A stretch of 37,995 nucleotides of DNA from CBFGTJ01 sp965651815 (GTDB lineage Bacteria; Actinomycetota; Acidimicrobiia; Acidimicrobiales; Microtrichaceae). Each line of letters starts with the position of its first letter. The first letter of the stretch is position 1. The notes under the pieces are model-generated. The model made no database searches, had not been told where the DNA came from, and was given only the letters and a program-made list of their open reading frames with translations. Shown here piece after piece: positions 15,605-26,150 of this stretch. The position numbers and the translations under genes are program-made. The stretch is taken from NCBI GenBank assembly GCA_965651815.1, contig CBFGTJ010000007.1:1-37995 (forward strand). The letters run 5' to 3'.

Positions 15605-16813
15605 TCAACGGGCAGCCACGACCTTGGGTGTGAACATGGGTCGCAAGCGTCGCGCGACCGGGCGCTCCACCCACTTGTGCAGGGCCGCGCCGAACAGGAA
15701 CGCCGCGAAGAGCTTCACCGGGATCCACTTCGGGCCGCCGTTCCCGTCCGGGTCCAGCAGCCTGAACAGCTGGTAGTGGGAGATGTAGAGGGCGTAGGAG
15801 AGCGCGCCGAAGTAGCCGAGCAGTCGTCCGCTGAGCCAGCGGCTCACCGCGAAGTCGTCACGGAGGCGGACGAAGGCGATGCACAGCACCGCTGCGGAGG
15901 CGGTCGCCAGCGTGAAGCCCCAACGGGCCCAGTAGTTGCCGTGCGGCATCTGCGCGAGGACCTGCTGGATGGCCTCGTTGGACAGTTCCTGGAACTCCTC
16001 CCGGGTCGCGTTCTCGGGGATCTCGATGTCGATGTCGGTGGGGTAGAGCGGCACGTAGAAGCCGAACAGCCGCTCCACGAGCTTCGACGAGGAGAACAGG
16101 GCGAACACGAAGCTGGGGAACGCCACCCATGCGGCCCACGAGAGCCGCTGCCGGGCCCGCGCCGACAGCTCCGTGGGCAGGTGGGCGTTGATGATCGCGA
16201 GCAGCACGCCGAGCGCGATCGCGTCGGGACGCTGGAACCAGAACTGGCCCGGCCCGCCGTGGCCCAGCGCCCGCGACACCCACACGAAGAGGATGAACGC
16301 GGCCAGCCCGACCCCCAGCTGGCGGATCCAGCCCCTGCGGAGGCACAGGTACGTCGTGACCGCACCGAGCAGGTAGAACTGCTCCTCGAGCGACAGCGAC
16401 CACATCTGGCCCATGTACTGCGTGCTGCCCAGCAGGGGCGAGAAGAAGATGTTGTGGACGTAGAAGAGGGTCGAGAGGGACTCGAGGGTGACGAACCCGA
16501 GCAGGTCCCTCGCGAGCAGGGCGATCGGCACCCAGAACACGACGAGCACCACCAGCAGCCCCGGGAGCAGGCGGATGCCGCGCCGCGCGTAGAAGTTCCG
16601 CAGCGACACGGTCCCGGTGGAGCGCTGCTCCTCGAAGATGAGCGTCGTGATGAGGAAGCCACTGAGCACGAAGAAGAGGTCGATGTAGCCCGAGAACGAA
16701 TCGGAGATCGCCCAGGCGTGCTGCAGCAGCACGAGCCAGACGCCGACGCCGCGCACGCCGTCGAAGGGTCTGACGGCGCCCAGCTCGGGTGCCCGTGACC
16801 GGAAGTGCGTCAA
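15605..16813 (-). CDS. acyltransferase 3 family membrane protein (OafA-like), copy A
   Basis: A protein of about 402 residues of the same family as the next gene. Marks are VRPFDGVRGVGVWLVLLQHAW (conserved Arg and His), IDLFFVLSGFLITTLIFEEQ, RRGIRLLPGLLVVLVVFW, MWSLSLEEQFYLLGAV and the C-terminal YALYISHYQLFRLL. About 10 membrane helices. An outer loop, about 238-280 (PLYPTDIDIEIPENATREEFQ), is longer and more acidic than in copy B. The best start is TTG 16813, with GGGGGA eight bases upstream; the frame stays open to 16924 without a better start. It is first in the operon with copy B, GT-C and lhgO. Two acyltransferases side by side suggest two acylation steps on one glycan. Confidence 0.87.
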   Translation of the reverse strand: MTHFRSRAPELGAVRPFDGVRGVGVWLVLLQHAWAISDSFSGYIDLFFVLSGFLITTLIFEEQRSTGTVSLRNFYARRGIRLLPGLLVVLVVFWVPIALLARDLLGFVTLESLSTLFYVHNIFFSPLLGSTQYMGQMWSLSLEEQFYLLGAVTTYLCLRRGWIRQLGVGLAAFILFVWVSRALGHGGPGQFWFQRPDAIALGVLLAIINAHLPTELSARARQRLSWAAWVAFPSFVFALFSSSKLVERLFGFYVPLYPTDIDIEIPENATREEFQELSNEAIQQVLAQMPHGNYWARWGFTLATASAAVLCIAFVRLRDDFAVSRWLSGRLLGYFGALSYALYISHYQLFRLLDPDGNGGPKWIPVKLFAAFLFGAALHKWVERPVARRLRPMFTPKVVAAR

Positions 16814-16913
16814 ATCCCCATTCCCCCAGCGCTCGACAGGCTCGGGCGGCGACCCGCTCCTCGCACAGCCAAGGCCCGCCCCATCACCGGGGAAGGGTAC
16901 CCGTGGATTCGGC

Positions 16914-16941
16914 GCCCGCACCACCAGCGGTGGCGTCGGGC
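16914..16941 (-). terminator. possible parE terminator hairpin
   Basis: CCACC (16921-16925) pairs with GGTGG (16929-16933), and outside it GCCCG (16914-16918) pairs with CGGGC (16937-16941). The hairpin lies within 35 bp after the parE stop. No T run. Confidence 0.4.
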
Positions 16942-16946
16942 GGGCC

Positions 16947-19013
<2,067 letters not shown>

Positions 19014-19121
19014 GTCGGCTCCAAGTCAACCACGGGCCACCGACAGGGTCGCGACACCACCTCCGGCCCGGCGGGGCCACGGTGTGGGCGCCGCGGGTGC
19101 TCGGCGGGCGCGGGGCGTCGT

Positions 19122-21191
19122 TCAGCCGCCCAGGCGGACCTCCAGCCGTGCCCGGAGCAGCGCGAGGTCGATCGAGAGCGGGCCGGCCCCGGGGCCCCGG
19201 AGCTCCTCGATCCTGCGGATCGCGTCCAGCGCCGCCCGGTCCTGCCCCGCCGCCTCGTAGGCGGGGGCGAGACGCTCGAGCGGCGCGGTGCGGCGGGGCG
19301 AGAGGTGGGCGGCACGCTCCCACGACGTCACCGCCTCGGCGTCGTCGCCCGCGGCCGCGTGCAGGTCGCCGAGCAGCAGCCAGGCCTCGCCACGGGAGCC
19401 GTCGTGCCGCACGAGCGACTCGACCAGCTCGATCGCCTCGGCCAGCCCGTCGTTGCCCAGGTGCCGCAGCAGGCGGGCCTCGGCGAGGGTGAGTCGGCCG
19501 TCGTCGAAGGTCGCCGCCGCGGTGCGTCGCACCAGCCCGAGCCCCTCCCGCAGCGCCTCGTCGGAACCGGCCGACAGTGCCGCGTCCGCGGCGAGGAGCG
19601 CGGGCAGGGCCTGGGGCGAGCGCTCGAGCGACGCCCGGGCCTCGGCCAGCGCGTGCTCGGCGTCGCCGGCACCGAGCGCATCCGCGGCTCCGCGGGCGTG
19701 TCGGTCCGCGACGACCGCGCGGACGCCGGCGCCGGCGAGCAGCACGCCCACGGCGAGCACGCAGGCGAGGGTGGCGGACCGGCGACGAGCGCCGGACCCG
19801 GGCACCGCCGGCCCGGTCGGCGCGGGACGGTGCGGGCCGTGGTGCGCGCCGCGGCCCAGCGCGCACAGCCCGCCCGCCAGGACCCATGCGAGCGCGTCGA
19901 CGTCGAAGAGCTGGAACAGCGACTGCTGGTGCAGCAGGTAGGCGCCGAGCCCGACCGCGACGCCGCAGAGCGCCGGGTCGGGGCCCGCCGGCGGCGCCGC
20001 GGCGCGCAGCGCGCGGCGCACGCCCCTCGCGGTGCCCGCCAGGACCGCGAGGTGCGCGGCGAGCCCGGCCAGGCCGAGGGTGGTCGCGACGTCGAGCAGG
20101 CCGAGGTGGGCACGGTCGGGGGTGAGCCTCCGGCCGTACCGCTGCTCCCAGGCGTCGTCGATCGAGCCGGTCGCGCCCTCGGCGAAACCCTCCGGCCCCC
20201 AGCCGAGCGCCGGCCGTTCGCCGAGCACGCGGATCGCGACGCCCCAGGTGTCCACCCGGCCCCGCGCGGTGCCGCCGGTGAGGTCGTCGAGCCGGTCGCC
20301 CGCGCCGAGCGCGGCGCCGAGCACGACGGCGAACGCACCCGCGACGAGGAGTCCCCCGACGACGCGCCGGCGCGCCCGCCGATCCGCGGGTCCGGCCGCA
20401 CGGAGCGCCACCGCCGCCATCGCGGCGGCGCCGAGCAGGAGGCACAGCCACGCGGCGCGGGAGCCGCTGAGCACCGCGCAGCCGAGCGCGGCGAGCCCCG
20501 CGACGGCACCGAGCACCCGCCACCCGGTCCGCTGCGAGCGGTCCAGCAGCAACCCGGCCGCGACCGGCGCGGCGAGCACGCAGTAGGCGCCGAGGAAGTT
20601 CGCGTTGCCGAGCGGCCCGCCGGGCCGGGTCGTCGACGCGGCACCCGCGGGGACGTCCCACCCCGCGCGCTGGGCCGCGGTCACCATGGCGACCGCCAGC
20701 ACCCCGACCACCATCGCCCGGACCAGCACGACCAGGTCGCGGCGGTGGCGGACCGTCGCCCAACCCGCCCACGCCAGTGCGCCGTGCAGCAGCCAGGTGG
20801 CGGCGCCGAAGGAGCGGTCGCCGGCGCCCCACAGCGCGACGCCGGGGGCCGACGACGCCGCCGCCGACACCACCGCGAGCGCGACGAGCGCCACCCAGGC
20901 CCTGCCGCCCGGCACGCTGCCCCTCGGCCGCGTCGACGCCACGCCCGCGGCGACCATCGCCGTGGTGGCGACGACCAGCACGAGCCAACGGGCGGGCAGG
21001 TGGACGTACCAGCCCGCGGGGTCCGCGACCAGTGGGAGGGCGGCGACGAGTGCGGCGCCGATGGCCAACCCGAGGCGATCCCCACGGCCCCGCACCCCGG
21101 GCGCGCCGGGGGGTCCGGCGCACCCCTCGTGCGCCGGACCCCCGTCCGCGTCGAGCACGACGCGGTGCAGCACTGGCGTCGCGCCGGTCAC
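19122..21191 (-). CDS. O-antigen ligase/polymerase-like membrane protein with TPR-like tail
   Basis: A protein of about 689 residues. The first about 450 residues hold about 12 hydrophobic helices. The large loop RVDTWGVAIRVLGERPALGWGPEGFAEG followed by RAHLGLLDVATTLGLAGLAAHLAV is the pattern of the Wzy_C/O-antigen ligase family, which joins or polymerises lipid-linked glycans outside the membrane. After a last helix (about 505-525) the tail (AADALGAGDAEHALAEARAS to the end) forms helical repeats of tetratricopeptide type, as in several Wzy-like proteins. Start GTG 21191 is 1 bp after the previous stop, but an internal GTG about 100 bp downstream is also possible. Its place behind a sigma/membrane-protein pair suggests one envelope-stress transcript. 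Confidence 0.82.
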   Translation of the reverse strand: MTGATPVLHRVVLDADGGPAHEGCAGPPGAPGVRGRGDRLGLAIGAALVAALPLVADPAGWYVHLPARWLVLVVATTAMVAAGVASTRPRGSVPGGRAWVALVALAVVSAAASSAPGVALWGAGDRSFGAATWLLHGALAWAGWATVRHRRDLVVLVRAMVVGVLAVAMVTAAQRAGWDVPAGAASTTRPGGPLGNANFLGAYCVLAAPVAAGLLLDRSQRTGWRVLGAVAGLAALGCAVLSGSRAAWLCLLLGAAAMAAVALRAAGPADRRARRRVVGGLLVAGAFAVVLGAALGAGDRLDDLTGGTARGRVDTWGVAIRVLGERPALGWGPEGFAEGATGSIDDAWEQRYGRRLTPDRAHLGLLDVATTLGLAGLAAHLAVLAGTARGVRRALRAAAPPAGPDPALCGVAVGLGAYLLHQQSLFQLFDVDALAWVLAGGLCALGRGAHHGPHRPAPTGPAVPGSGARRRSATLACVLAVGVLLAGAGVRAVVADRHARGAADALGAGDAEHALAEARASLERSPQALPALLAADAALSAGSDEALREGLGLVRRTAAATFDDGRLTLAEARLLRHLGNDGLAEAIELVESLVRHDGSRGEAWLLLGDLHAAAGDDAEAVTSWERAAHLSPRRTAPLERLAPAYEAAGQDRAALDAIRRIEELRGPGAGPLSIDLALLRARLEVRLGG

Positions 21192-21192
21192 G

Positions 21193-22542
21193 TCACGGCC
21201 GGGCGAGGTCCCTCGGCGGGGCGGTGGTGGCGGCGCCGTCCGGCCCGGGAGCCCACGACTCGCCGCGCACCGCGCCGTCCTCCGCCGCCTGCTCCCGCGC
21301 CGCGCGCTCGTCCGCAGCGGGCTCCTCGGCGGCGCGCACCGCGGCCCTGAGGAGGTCCGCCCACGCGTCGTCGTCCAGCCGCACGAACAGCTGCGGCGCC
21401 GCCTCCTCGAACACCTCCGAGGCGCTGGTCGAACCGGCGTCGTCGCCCTCCTGCCAGCGGTCGACCGTGACCACCGTGCCGGACGGGTCGAGCACCACCA
21501 ACCGTGCCCAGCTCTCACCCGTCGGGCTCGGGCCCGAACCGCTGAGCACCGCCGTCGCCGTGGTGCCGTCACCGAGCCCGACCTCGATCGCGCGCAGCTC
21601 GGCGGCGTGCGACGGGGTGTAGCCGACGAGCGACGCCCAGAACTCGTAGGGGCCGGCGTCGGTCAGGGTGAGCGAGGTGTGCGACGCGCGCACGCCGGCG
21701 GCGTCCTCCGCCCAGTCGAGCGTGAGCTGCACCTGGGACTCCGGCGGGGTCGTACCGACCGGCTCGAGCCCCGTGCCGGCGGGGTCCATGGCCCAGCCGT
21801 CGCCCTCGGGCCGCAGCGTGGCCAGGACCTCCTCGAGCTCCTCGAGGGAGAGCCCGTAGGCCTGGGTGAGCACGTGGGTGTCCTCGTCCATCGCCCAGAT
21901 GAGGCGGTGCCAGCCGTGGTTGCCCACGATGAGGCGGGCAGGCCGGCCGTGGATGGTCAGCTCGCGCCCGCCCCTGCCCATGGTGAGGTGGTCGGACGAC
22001 TGGACGCTCGCCACGACGAAGCGCACCGGCTCGCCCGGAGCGAGGTCGGCGAGCACGGCGAGGTCCGCCGCCGGACGGCCCGCCCCGCGCTCCGTGCCGG
22101 TCGTCCAGATCCCGGTGAGCGCCTCGTCGCCGGTCCCGGGCAGCGTCACGCGCAGCGCGGCGAGCTCGCGCCGGGCGGCCTCGCCCTCGGTGGCCCGCCA
22201 GCCCTTCATCGCGCCGGTCGCCGAGCCCGTCGAGGAGCCGGTGGCGACGCCCGCGACGGGGGAGGGGCCCGCGGCGTCGGTGGTGCGCACGGGCTGTGGA
22301 GCCTGGGCGTTGACGACGAGCCCGACCACGAGCGCGGCGGCTGCCACACCCGACAGCGACACCGCGGCGACCCTGCGGTGGTGGCGGGTGGCGATGCGCT
22401 CGTTCGCGGCGCGCCGCAGCGTCGACGGGGCCGCCACGTCGTGGGGCACCCGCACGGAGTCCGCCTCCGCCCGGAGGTGCGCGCGCAGGCGCGACTCGAG
22501 CGGATCGGGATCAGGTCGGTCGTGTCGGTCGTGGGTCGTCAT
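21193..22542 (-). CDS. membrane-anchored protein coupled to the ECF sigma gene, candidate anti-sigma factor
   Basis: A 449-residue bitopic protein. A charged cytoplasmic N-terminus (1-56, rich in His, Arg and Asp, with PLESRLRAHLRAEADSV) is followed by one membrane helix (about 58-78), a Ser/Gly/Thr-rich linker and a large outer domain (from about 110). The start ATG overlaps the sigma stop (ATGA) and has GAGGAG in front. The position, topology and coupling are those of an anti-sigma factor. The N-terminus has no cysteine, so it is not a zinc-binding (ZAS) anti-sigma. The outer domain contains two possible repeats of a WxxxEDAAG/YEFWASL type and ends in an Ala/Glu-rich low-complexity tail. 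The regulatory role is inference; no known domain was recognised. Confidence 0.75.
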   Translation of the reverse strand: MTTHDRHDRPDPDPLESRLRAHLRAEADSVRVPHDVAAPSTLRRAANERIATRHHRRVAAVSLSGVAAAALVVGLVVNAQAPQPVRTTDAAGPSPVAGVATGSSTGSATGAMKGWRATEGEAARRELAALRVTLPGTGDEALTGIWTTGTERGAGRPAADLAVLADLAPGEPVRFVVASVQSSDHLTMGRGGRELTIHGRPARLIVGNHGWHRLIWAMDEDTHVLTQAYGLSLEELEEVLATLRPEGDGWAMDPAGTGLEPVGTTPPESQVQLTLDWAEDAAGVRASHTSLTLTDAGPYEFWASLVGYTPSHAAELRAIEVGLGDGTTATAVLSGSGPSPTGESWARLVVLDPSGTVVTVDRWQEGDDAGSTSASEVFEEAAPQLFVRLDDDAWADLLRAAVRAAEEPAADERAAREQAAEDGAVRGESWAPGPDGAATTAPPRDLARP

Positions 22543-23162
22543 CGCTCCTCGTTCCTCGTGTCGATCGCGTCGTTCCGGCGGGGTGCGGCGGGTGGGCCGG
22601 CGGCGGCACCGCCGCCCGGCTCCCGCTCCTCGAGCGCCGCTCGCAGCTCGCCCAGGGCCCGGTGCAGCAAGGACTTGACCGTGCCGCGACGGACGCCGAG
22701 CACCTCGGCGATCTCGTCCTGGGGGAGGTCGAGGTAGTACCGCAGCACGATCGCCGCGCGGCGCTTGGGGCGCAGCCGTGCGATGACGTCCGCGAGGATC
22801 TCGTCGGGGTCGTGCACCGCCTGCTCGACCACCTCGGCGACCGGCACGGTGGCGCGACGGACCCGCCGGCGGTGGTGGTCGTTGCACCGGTTGACCACCG
22901 CGGTGCGGAGGTAGCCGCCCGGATTGTCGAGGCGCTCCCAGCGCTCGTAGGTGCGGGTGAAGGACTCCTGCACGATCTCGGCGGCGGTCTCCCGGTCGCC
23001 GGTCAGCAGGTAGCCCAGCCGCAGCATCGGGAGCAGCTCGACCCGGTAGAGCTCGTCGAACTCGGCGTCGCGGGCGGGGCCCTCCACCACGCGGAGACGG
23101 GGCTCCGCCGGTGGCGGTGGAGGTCCGCCACGGAGCTCGGGGGGTGGTTCGGGCCGGCTCAC
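22539..23162 (-). CDS. ECF RNA polymerase sigma factor (SigE/SigM-like)
   Basis: Group 4 sigma factor with region 2 (FDELYRVELLPMLRLGYLLTG to NPGGYLRTAVVNRCNDHHRRR) and region 4 (LRPKRRAAIVLRYYLDLPQD, then EIAEVLGVRRGTVKSLLHRAL), the promoter-recognising helix-turn-helix. The frame is open to GTG 23282, but that codon sits inside a terminator hairpin and upstream of a probable promoter. GTG 23162 (207 residues, with a Pro-rich N-terminal stretch) or GTG 23090 (183 residues) are better starts, and no strong ribosome site decides. Its stop overlaps the start of the putative anti-sigma gene. A GGAAC-N17-CGTC sequence at 23275-23250 looks like an ECF-type promoter, suggesting autoregulation. Confidence 0.88.
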   Translation of the reverse strand: MSRPEPPPELRGGPPPPPAEPRLRVVEGPARDAEFDELYRVELLPMLRLGYLLTGDRETAAEIVQESFTRTYERWERLDNPGGYLRTAVVNRCNDHHRRRVRRATVPVAEVVEQAVHDPDEILADVIARLRPKRRAAIVLRYYLDLPQDEIAEVLGVRRGTVKSLLHRALGELRAALEEREPGGGAAAGPPAAPRRNDAIDTRNEER

Positions 23163-23249
23163 GAGCGGTGCCGGCGCGGCCGGTGCCGCCCGGAGCCCGT
23201 CCGATCGGCCATGGATGGGGTAGCTCGTCGTCGTGTCGATGACACCGAC

Positions 23250-23275
23250 GACGCACGAGCACCCCGGTTGGTTCC
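23250..23275 (-). promoter_or_regulatory. ECF-type promoter in front of the sigma gene
   Basis: On the minus strand, GGAAC (23275-23271), a 17-bp spacer and CGTC (23253-23250) match the common ECF -35/-10 pattern. This fits autoregulation of the sigma gene. It would start RNA near 23243, which excludes the GTG at 23282 as the translation start. Confidence 0.5.
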
Positions 23276-23297
23276 CGGGCACTCGGGGACCAACCGG
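23264..23297 (-). terminator. parC terminator hairpin
   Basis: Arms 23264-23277 (CCGGTTGGTTCCCG) and 23284-23297 (CGGGGACCAACCGG) pair over 14 bp with one G-T pair and a 6-base loop. The hairpin begins 19 bp past the parC stop. The -35 GGAAC of the sigma promoter lies within the downstream arm. Confidence 0.75.
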
Positions 23298-23316
23298 CGC
23301 CCCGGCGCCGGTCCGC

Positions 23317-25755
23317 CTACCAGCGACCGAACCCCACGGCGAGGAGGCGACGTCGGGTCTTCTTCGACACGAGGTCCCGGGCGGTGTGCGGGATCGTCAA
23401 CGGCTCGGGGGCGGGGTCGGGCTTCGACGGGGCACCCTCGCTGCCCACCACGAGCAGCAGGCCCTCCTCCCGGCCGACGTAGGCCCACTCGAGCCGCTTC
23501 TCGTTGCGGAACTTCGTGATGCGGACGCCCGTGGTCGCCCGTCCCCGGGTCGGGATCTCGCTCGCGTCGGTGACCTTGGCGGTCTGGGCGTCCGAGACGG
23601 TGAGCACGATGCTCTCGTCATCGGCGGGTCCGGCGCCGACCACCACCGAGCCGTCCGCGAGCTTCATGCCGGTGACGCCGCCCGCGCCGCGCCCCTGCAC
23701 CGGCACGTTCGCCGCGTCGCAGCGCATGGCCTGGGCGTTCGAGGCCACGGCGACGAGGTCGTGCCCGTCCGGCGCCGGGAACGCGGCGACGACCGAGTCA
23801 CCCGGCTTGAGCTTGATCGCCGGGCGACCCGCCGGCGTCCCGGCCACCTCGGCGACGGTCAACCGCTTCATGACGCCCTGCGCCGTGACGAGCAGCAACG
23901 GCGGCGGCTCCTCGCCACCCTCCGGTGGCAGCGTCACCAGCGTCCGGACGACCTCGCCCTTGTCGAGCGCGAACAGCTCGCCGATCGGCGTGCCCCGGGT
24001 CCGGCCGCTGACCTCCGCAGCGGACTCGGCCGTCGTCGGGAACACCCGGCCCCTGCTCGTCAGCGCCCAGAGCTTGGCGTGGGTCGTGGTGCCGACGCGC
24101 TGCACGAGCACGTCGTGGCGCCCGAAGGTGACCTTGCGCGGCCCGTCGACCGGTTCGCGCCCCACGACCCCCGACTGCGACACGGCGACCACGCACGGCT
24201 CGTCGACCCTCGCGGCGGCCTCCTGTGCCTCGACCTCCTCGAGGGTGACGTCGTCGATGTCGTCGGGGCGGACGATGGCCGTGCGCCGCTCGACGCCGAA
24301 GCGCTCGACGAGCTCGTCGAGCTCGCGCAGCACGATCGTGCGCTGCCGCTGGTCGGAGGCGAGGATCTTCTCGAACTCGTCGATCCGCTCCCGCAGCTCG
24401 GCCGCCTCGGCCTCGAGCTCGAGGCGTGCCAGCGCGGTCAGCCGGCGCAGCTGCATGTCGAGGATGTGCACGGCCTGCACGTCGGAGAGCTGCAGCTCCT
24501 CCATCAGCCGGGCCTTGGCCTCCGCCACGTCCTGGGACGAGCGGATGATCGACACGACCAGGTCGATCGCGTCGAGCGCGATGAGCAGGCCCTCCACGAG
24601 GTGGAGCCGCCGCCGCGCCTTGTCGAGGCGGAACGCCGTTCGCCGCCGGACCACGTCGAGCCGGTGCTCGATGTAGTGGTGGCACAGGTCGTAGAGGCCG
24701 AGCGTGCGCGGGACGCCGTCGACGAGCACGACGTTGTTGATGCCGAACGTCTCCTCGAGCGGGGTCTGGCGGTACAGCTCGGTGAGCACGGCCCGGGCGT
24801 TCGCCCCCGGCCGGAGCTCGATCTCGATCCGAAGCCCCGTGTGGCGGTCGGAGGTGTTCTTGACGTCGGTGACGAGCGGCATCTTGCCGGAGCGGACCAG
24901 CTCCTGGATGCGGCTCACGACGCGCTCGGGTCCGACCAGGTAGGGCAGCTCGGTGACCACGATGCCCTCGCGGGCGCGGGTGAGCTTCACGATCTCGGCC
25001 TTGGCGCGGATCCGGAAGCTGCCGCGACCGGTGGCGTAGGCCTCGGCGAGGCCGTCGTCGATCACGATGCCGCCGGAGGGGAAGTCGGGTCCCGGCAGCA
25101 CCGCCATCAGCTCCTCGACCGTCGGCTTCGGCCGCCGCTTGGTCATCACCACCCGGATCGCCTCGGCGACCTCGGCGAGGTTGTGGGCCGGCATGTTCGT
25201 GGCCATGCCCACCGCGATGCCCGAGGTGCCGTTGACGAGCAGGTTGGGGAGGCGTGCGGGCAGGTAGGCCGGCTCGGTGCGCTCCCCGTCGAAGGTGGGG
25301 CGCATCTCGACGGTGTCCTCGTCGATCTCGTCGAGCATCTCCACCGCGGCCTCGGTGAGCCGGCACTCGGTGTACCGGTACGCCGCCGGTGGGTCGTCGA
25401 GGGAGCCGAAGTTGCCGTGCGGGTGGACCAGGGTGATGTTCCGGCTGAAGTCCTGGCCCATCTTCGTCAGGGCGTCGTAGATGGCGCCGTCGCCGTGCGG
25501 GTGGTACTTGCCCATGGTCTCGCCCACCACGCCCGCGCACTTGCGGTGGGGGCGGTCGGGCCGAAGCCCCATGTCGGACATGGCGTGGAGGATCCGCCGC
25601 TGCACGGGCTTGAGGCCGTCGCGCACGTCGGGGATGGCGCGGGCGGTGATGACCGACAGCGAGTACGACAGGAAGGACTCGCTGAGCTCGGTGGAGACGG
25701 GGACGTCGATGACCTCCCGCGCGAAGTCGTCGAAGAGCTCCTGCTGGCGTGGCAT
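23317..25755 (-). CDS. parC: type IIA DNA topoisomerase A subunit (topoisomerase IV ParC-like)
   Basis: Breakage-reunion subunit of 812 residues. The DNA-cleaving Tyr128 is in AAYRYTECRL. The winged-helix region has GLKPVQRRILHAM (48-60) and KYHPHGDGAIYDAL (83-96). The coiled-coil gate (about 360-480) is followed by a beta-pinwheel C-terminal domain (about 500-800). No canonical GyrA box (QRRGGKG) was found; the closest pieces are VQGRGAGGV and IPTRGRATTGV, so ParC is preferred over GyrA. Gly90 stands where E. coli GyrA has quinolone-site Ser83, and Asp94 matches Asp87. ATG 25755 has GGAAG 10 bp upstream; ATG 25764 would add three residues. It shares the strand with parE but is separated by three envelope/sigma genes. 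Confidence 0.88.
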   Translation of the reverse strand: MPRQQELFDDFAREVIDVPVSTELSESFLSYSLSVITARAIPDVRDGLKPVQRRILHAMSDMGLRPDRPHRKCAGVVGETMGKYHPHGDGAIYDALTKMGQDFSRNITLVHPHGNFGSLDDPPAAYRYTECRLTEAAVEMLDEIDEDTVEMRPTFDGERTEPAYLPARLPNLLVNGTSGIAVGMATNMPAHNLAEVAEAIRVVMTKRRPKPTVEELMAVLPGPDFPSGGIVIDDGLAEAYATGRGSFRIRAKAEIVKLTRAREGIVVTELPYLVGPERVVSRIQELVRSGKMPLVTDVKNTSDRHTGLRIEIELRPGANARAVLTELYRQTPLEETFGINNVVLVDGVPRTLGLYDLCHHYIEHRLDVVRRRTAFRLDKARRRLHLVEGLLIALDAIDLVVSIIRSSQDVAEAKARLMEELQLSDVQAVHILDMQLRRLTALARLELEAEAAELRERIDEFEKILASDQRQRTIVLRELDELVERFGVERRTAIVRPDDIDDVTLEEVEAQEAAARVDEPCVVAVSQSGVVGREPVDGPRKVTFGRHDVLVQRVGTTTHAKLWALTSRGRVFPTTAESAAEVSGRTRGTPIGELFALDKGEVVRTLVTLPPEGGEEPPPLLLVTAQGVMKRLTVAEVAGTPAGRPAIKLKPGDSVVAAFPAPDGHDLVAVASNAQAMRCDAANVPVQGRGAGGVTGMKLADGSVVVGAGPADDESIVLTVSDAQTAKVTDASEIPTRGRATTGVRITKFRNEKRLEWAYVGREEGLLLVVGSEGAPSKPDPAPEPLTIPHTARDLVSKKTRRRLLAVGFGRW

Positions 25756-25783
25756 GGTCGCCATTCTTCCAGCGGTGCGTGAC

Positions 25784-25800
25784 ACCCCTGCGGCAGGGGT
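25784..25800 (-). terminator. hairpin after the SHOCT gene
   Basis: ACCCCT (25784-25789) pairs with AGGGGT (25795-25800); with GC (25790-25791) and GC (25793-25794) the stem can close to a 1-base loop. It lies 44 bp past the SHOCT stop and before parC. It probably ends the DUF6325-SHOCT transcript. Confidence 0.5.
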
Positions 25801-25844
25801 CCGTCGGTGCTCGGCAGCTGGTGGCCCGAACGCCTCCGCGCCGG

Positions 25845-26126
25845 TCAGGCGCCTCCCATGATCCGCGCCTTCTCCGACGCGAACTCCTCGTCGGTCAGCA
25901 CCCCGCTGGTGCGCAGCTCGCCGAGCTGGCGGAGCTGCTCGATGCGGTCGCTCGCGGGCGCGGCGGCCGCAGTGGTGTTCGCGTACGCCTGCTCGCGGTC
26001 GGCGTAGATGCGCGCGTCACGTTCGGCGAAGCGCTCCGCCTGCCGTCGCTGCACACGGCCGTTGACCGCGGACGCGGTCCCGGCGATCACCGCGGTCCGT
26101 GCGACCCCCCTCAGCAGTCCTGGCAT
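25845..26126 (-). CDS. SHOCT domain protein
   Basis: A 93-residue protein. A short hydrophobic N-terminus (LRGVARTAVIAGTASAVNG, 4-22) is followed by a charged helix (RVQRRQAERFAERDARIYADRE, about 23-46), an Ala-rich linker and a SHOCT domain at the end (about 59-90, RIEQLRQLGELRTSGVLTDEEFASEKARIMG). SHOCT is a short C-terminal helical module of unknown function, thought to mediate protein contacts. The ATG has a strong ribosome site (GAGGAGG). It lies 24 bp after the DUF6325 stop and is likely co-transcribed with it, which would place it in the palindrome-driven regulon. A second SHOCT protein of the regulon is encoded at 29880. Confidence 0.85.
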   Translation of the reverse strand: MPGLLRGVARTAVIAGTASAVNGRVQRRQAERFAERDARIYADREQAYANTTAAAAPASDRIEQLRQLGELRTSGVLTDEEFASEKARIMGGA

Positions 26127-26150
26127 CTCGGCCTCCTCGGTGCCCGGGCG

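Noticed and set aside
21515..21531. TCACCCG half site in the candidate anti-sigma gene
   Set aside because: Only one half matches; the second half is GGCTCGG and no gene starts nearby.
23163..23282. N-terminal extension of the sigma factor from GTG 23282
   Set aside because: The codon lies in the parC terminator and upstream of the probable transcription start; the extra residues have no sigma-like character.
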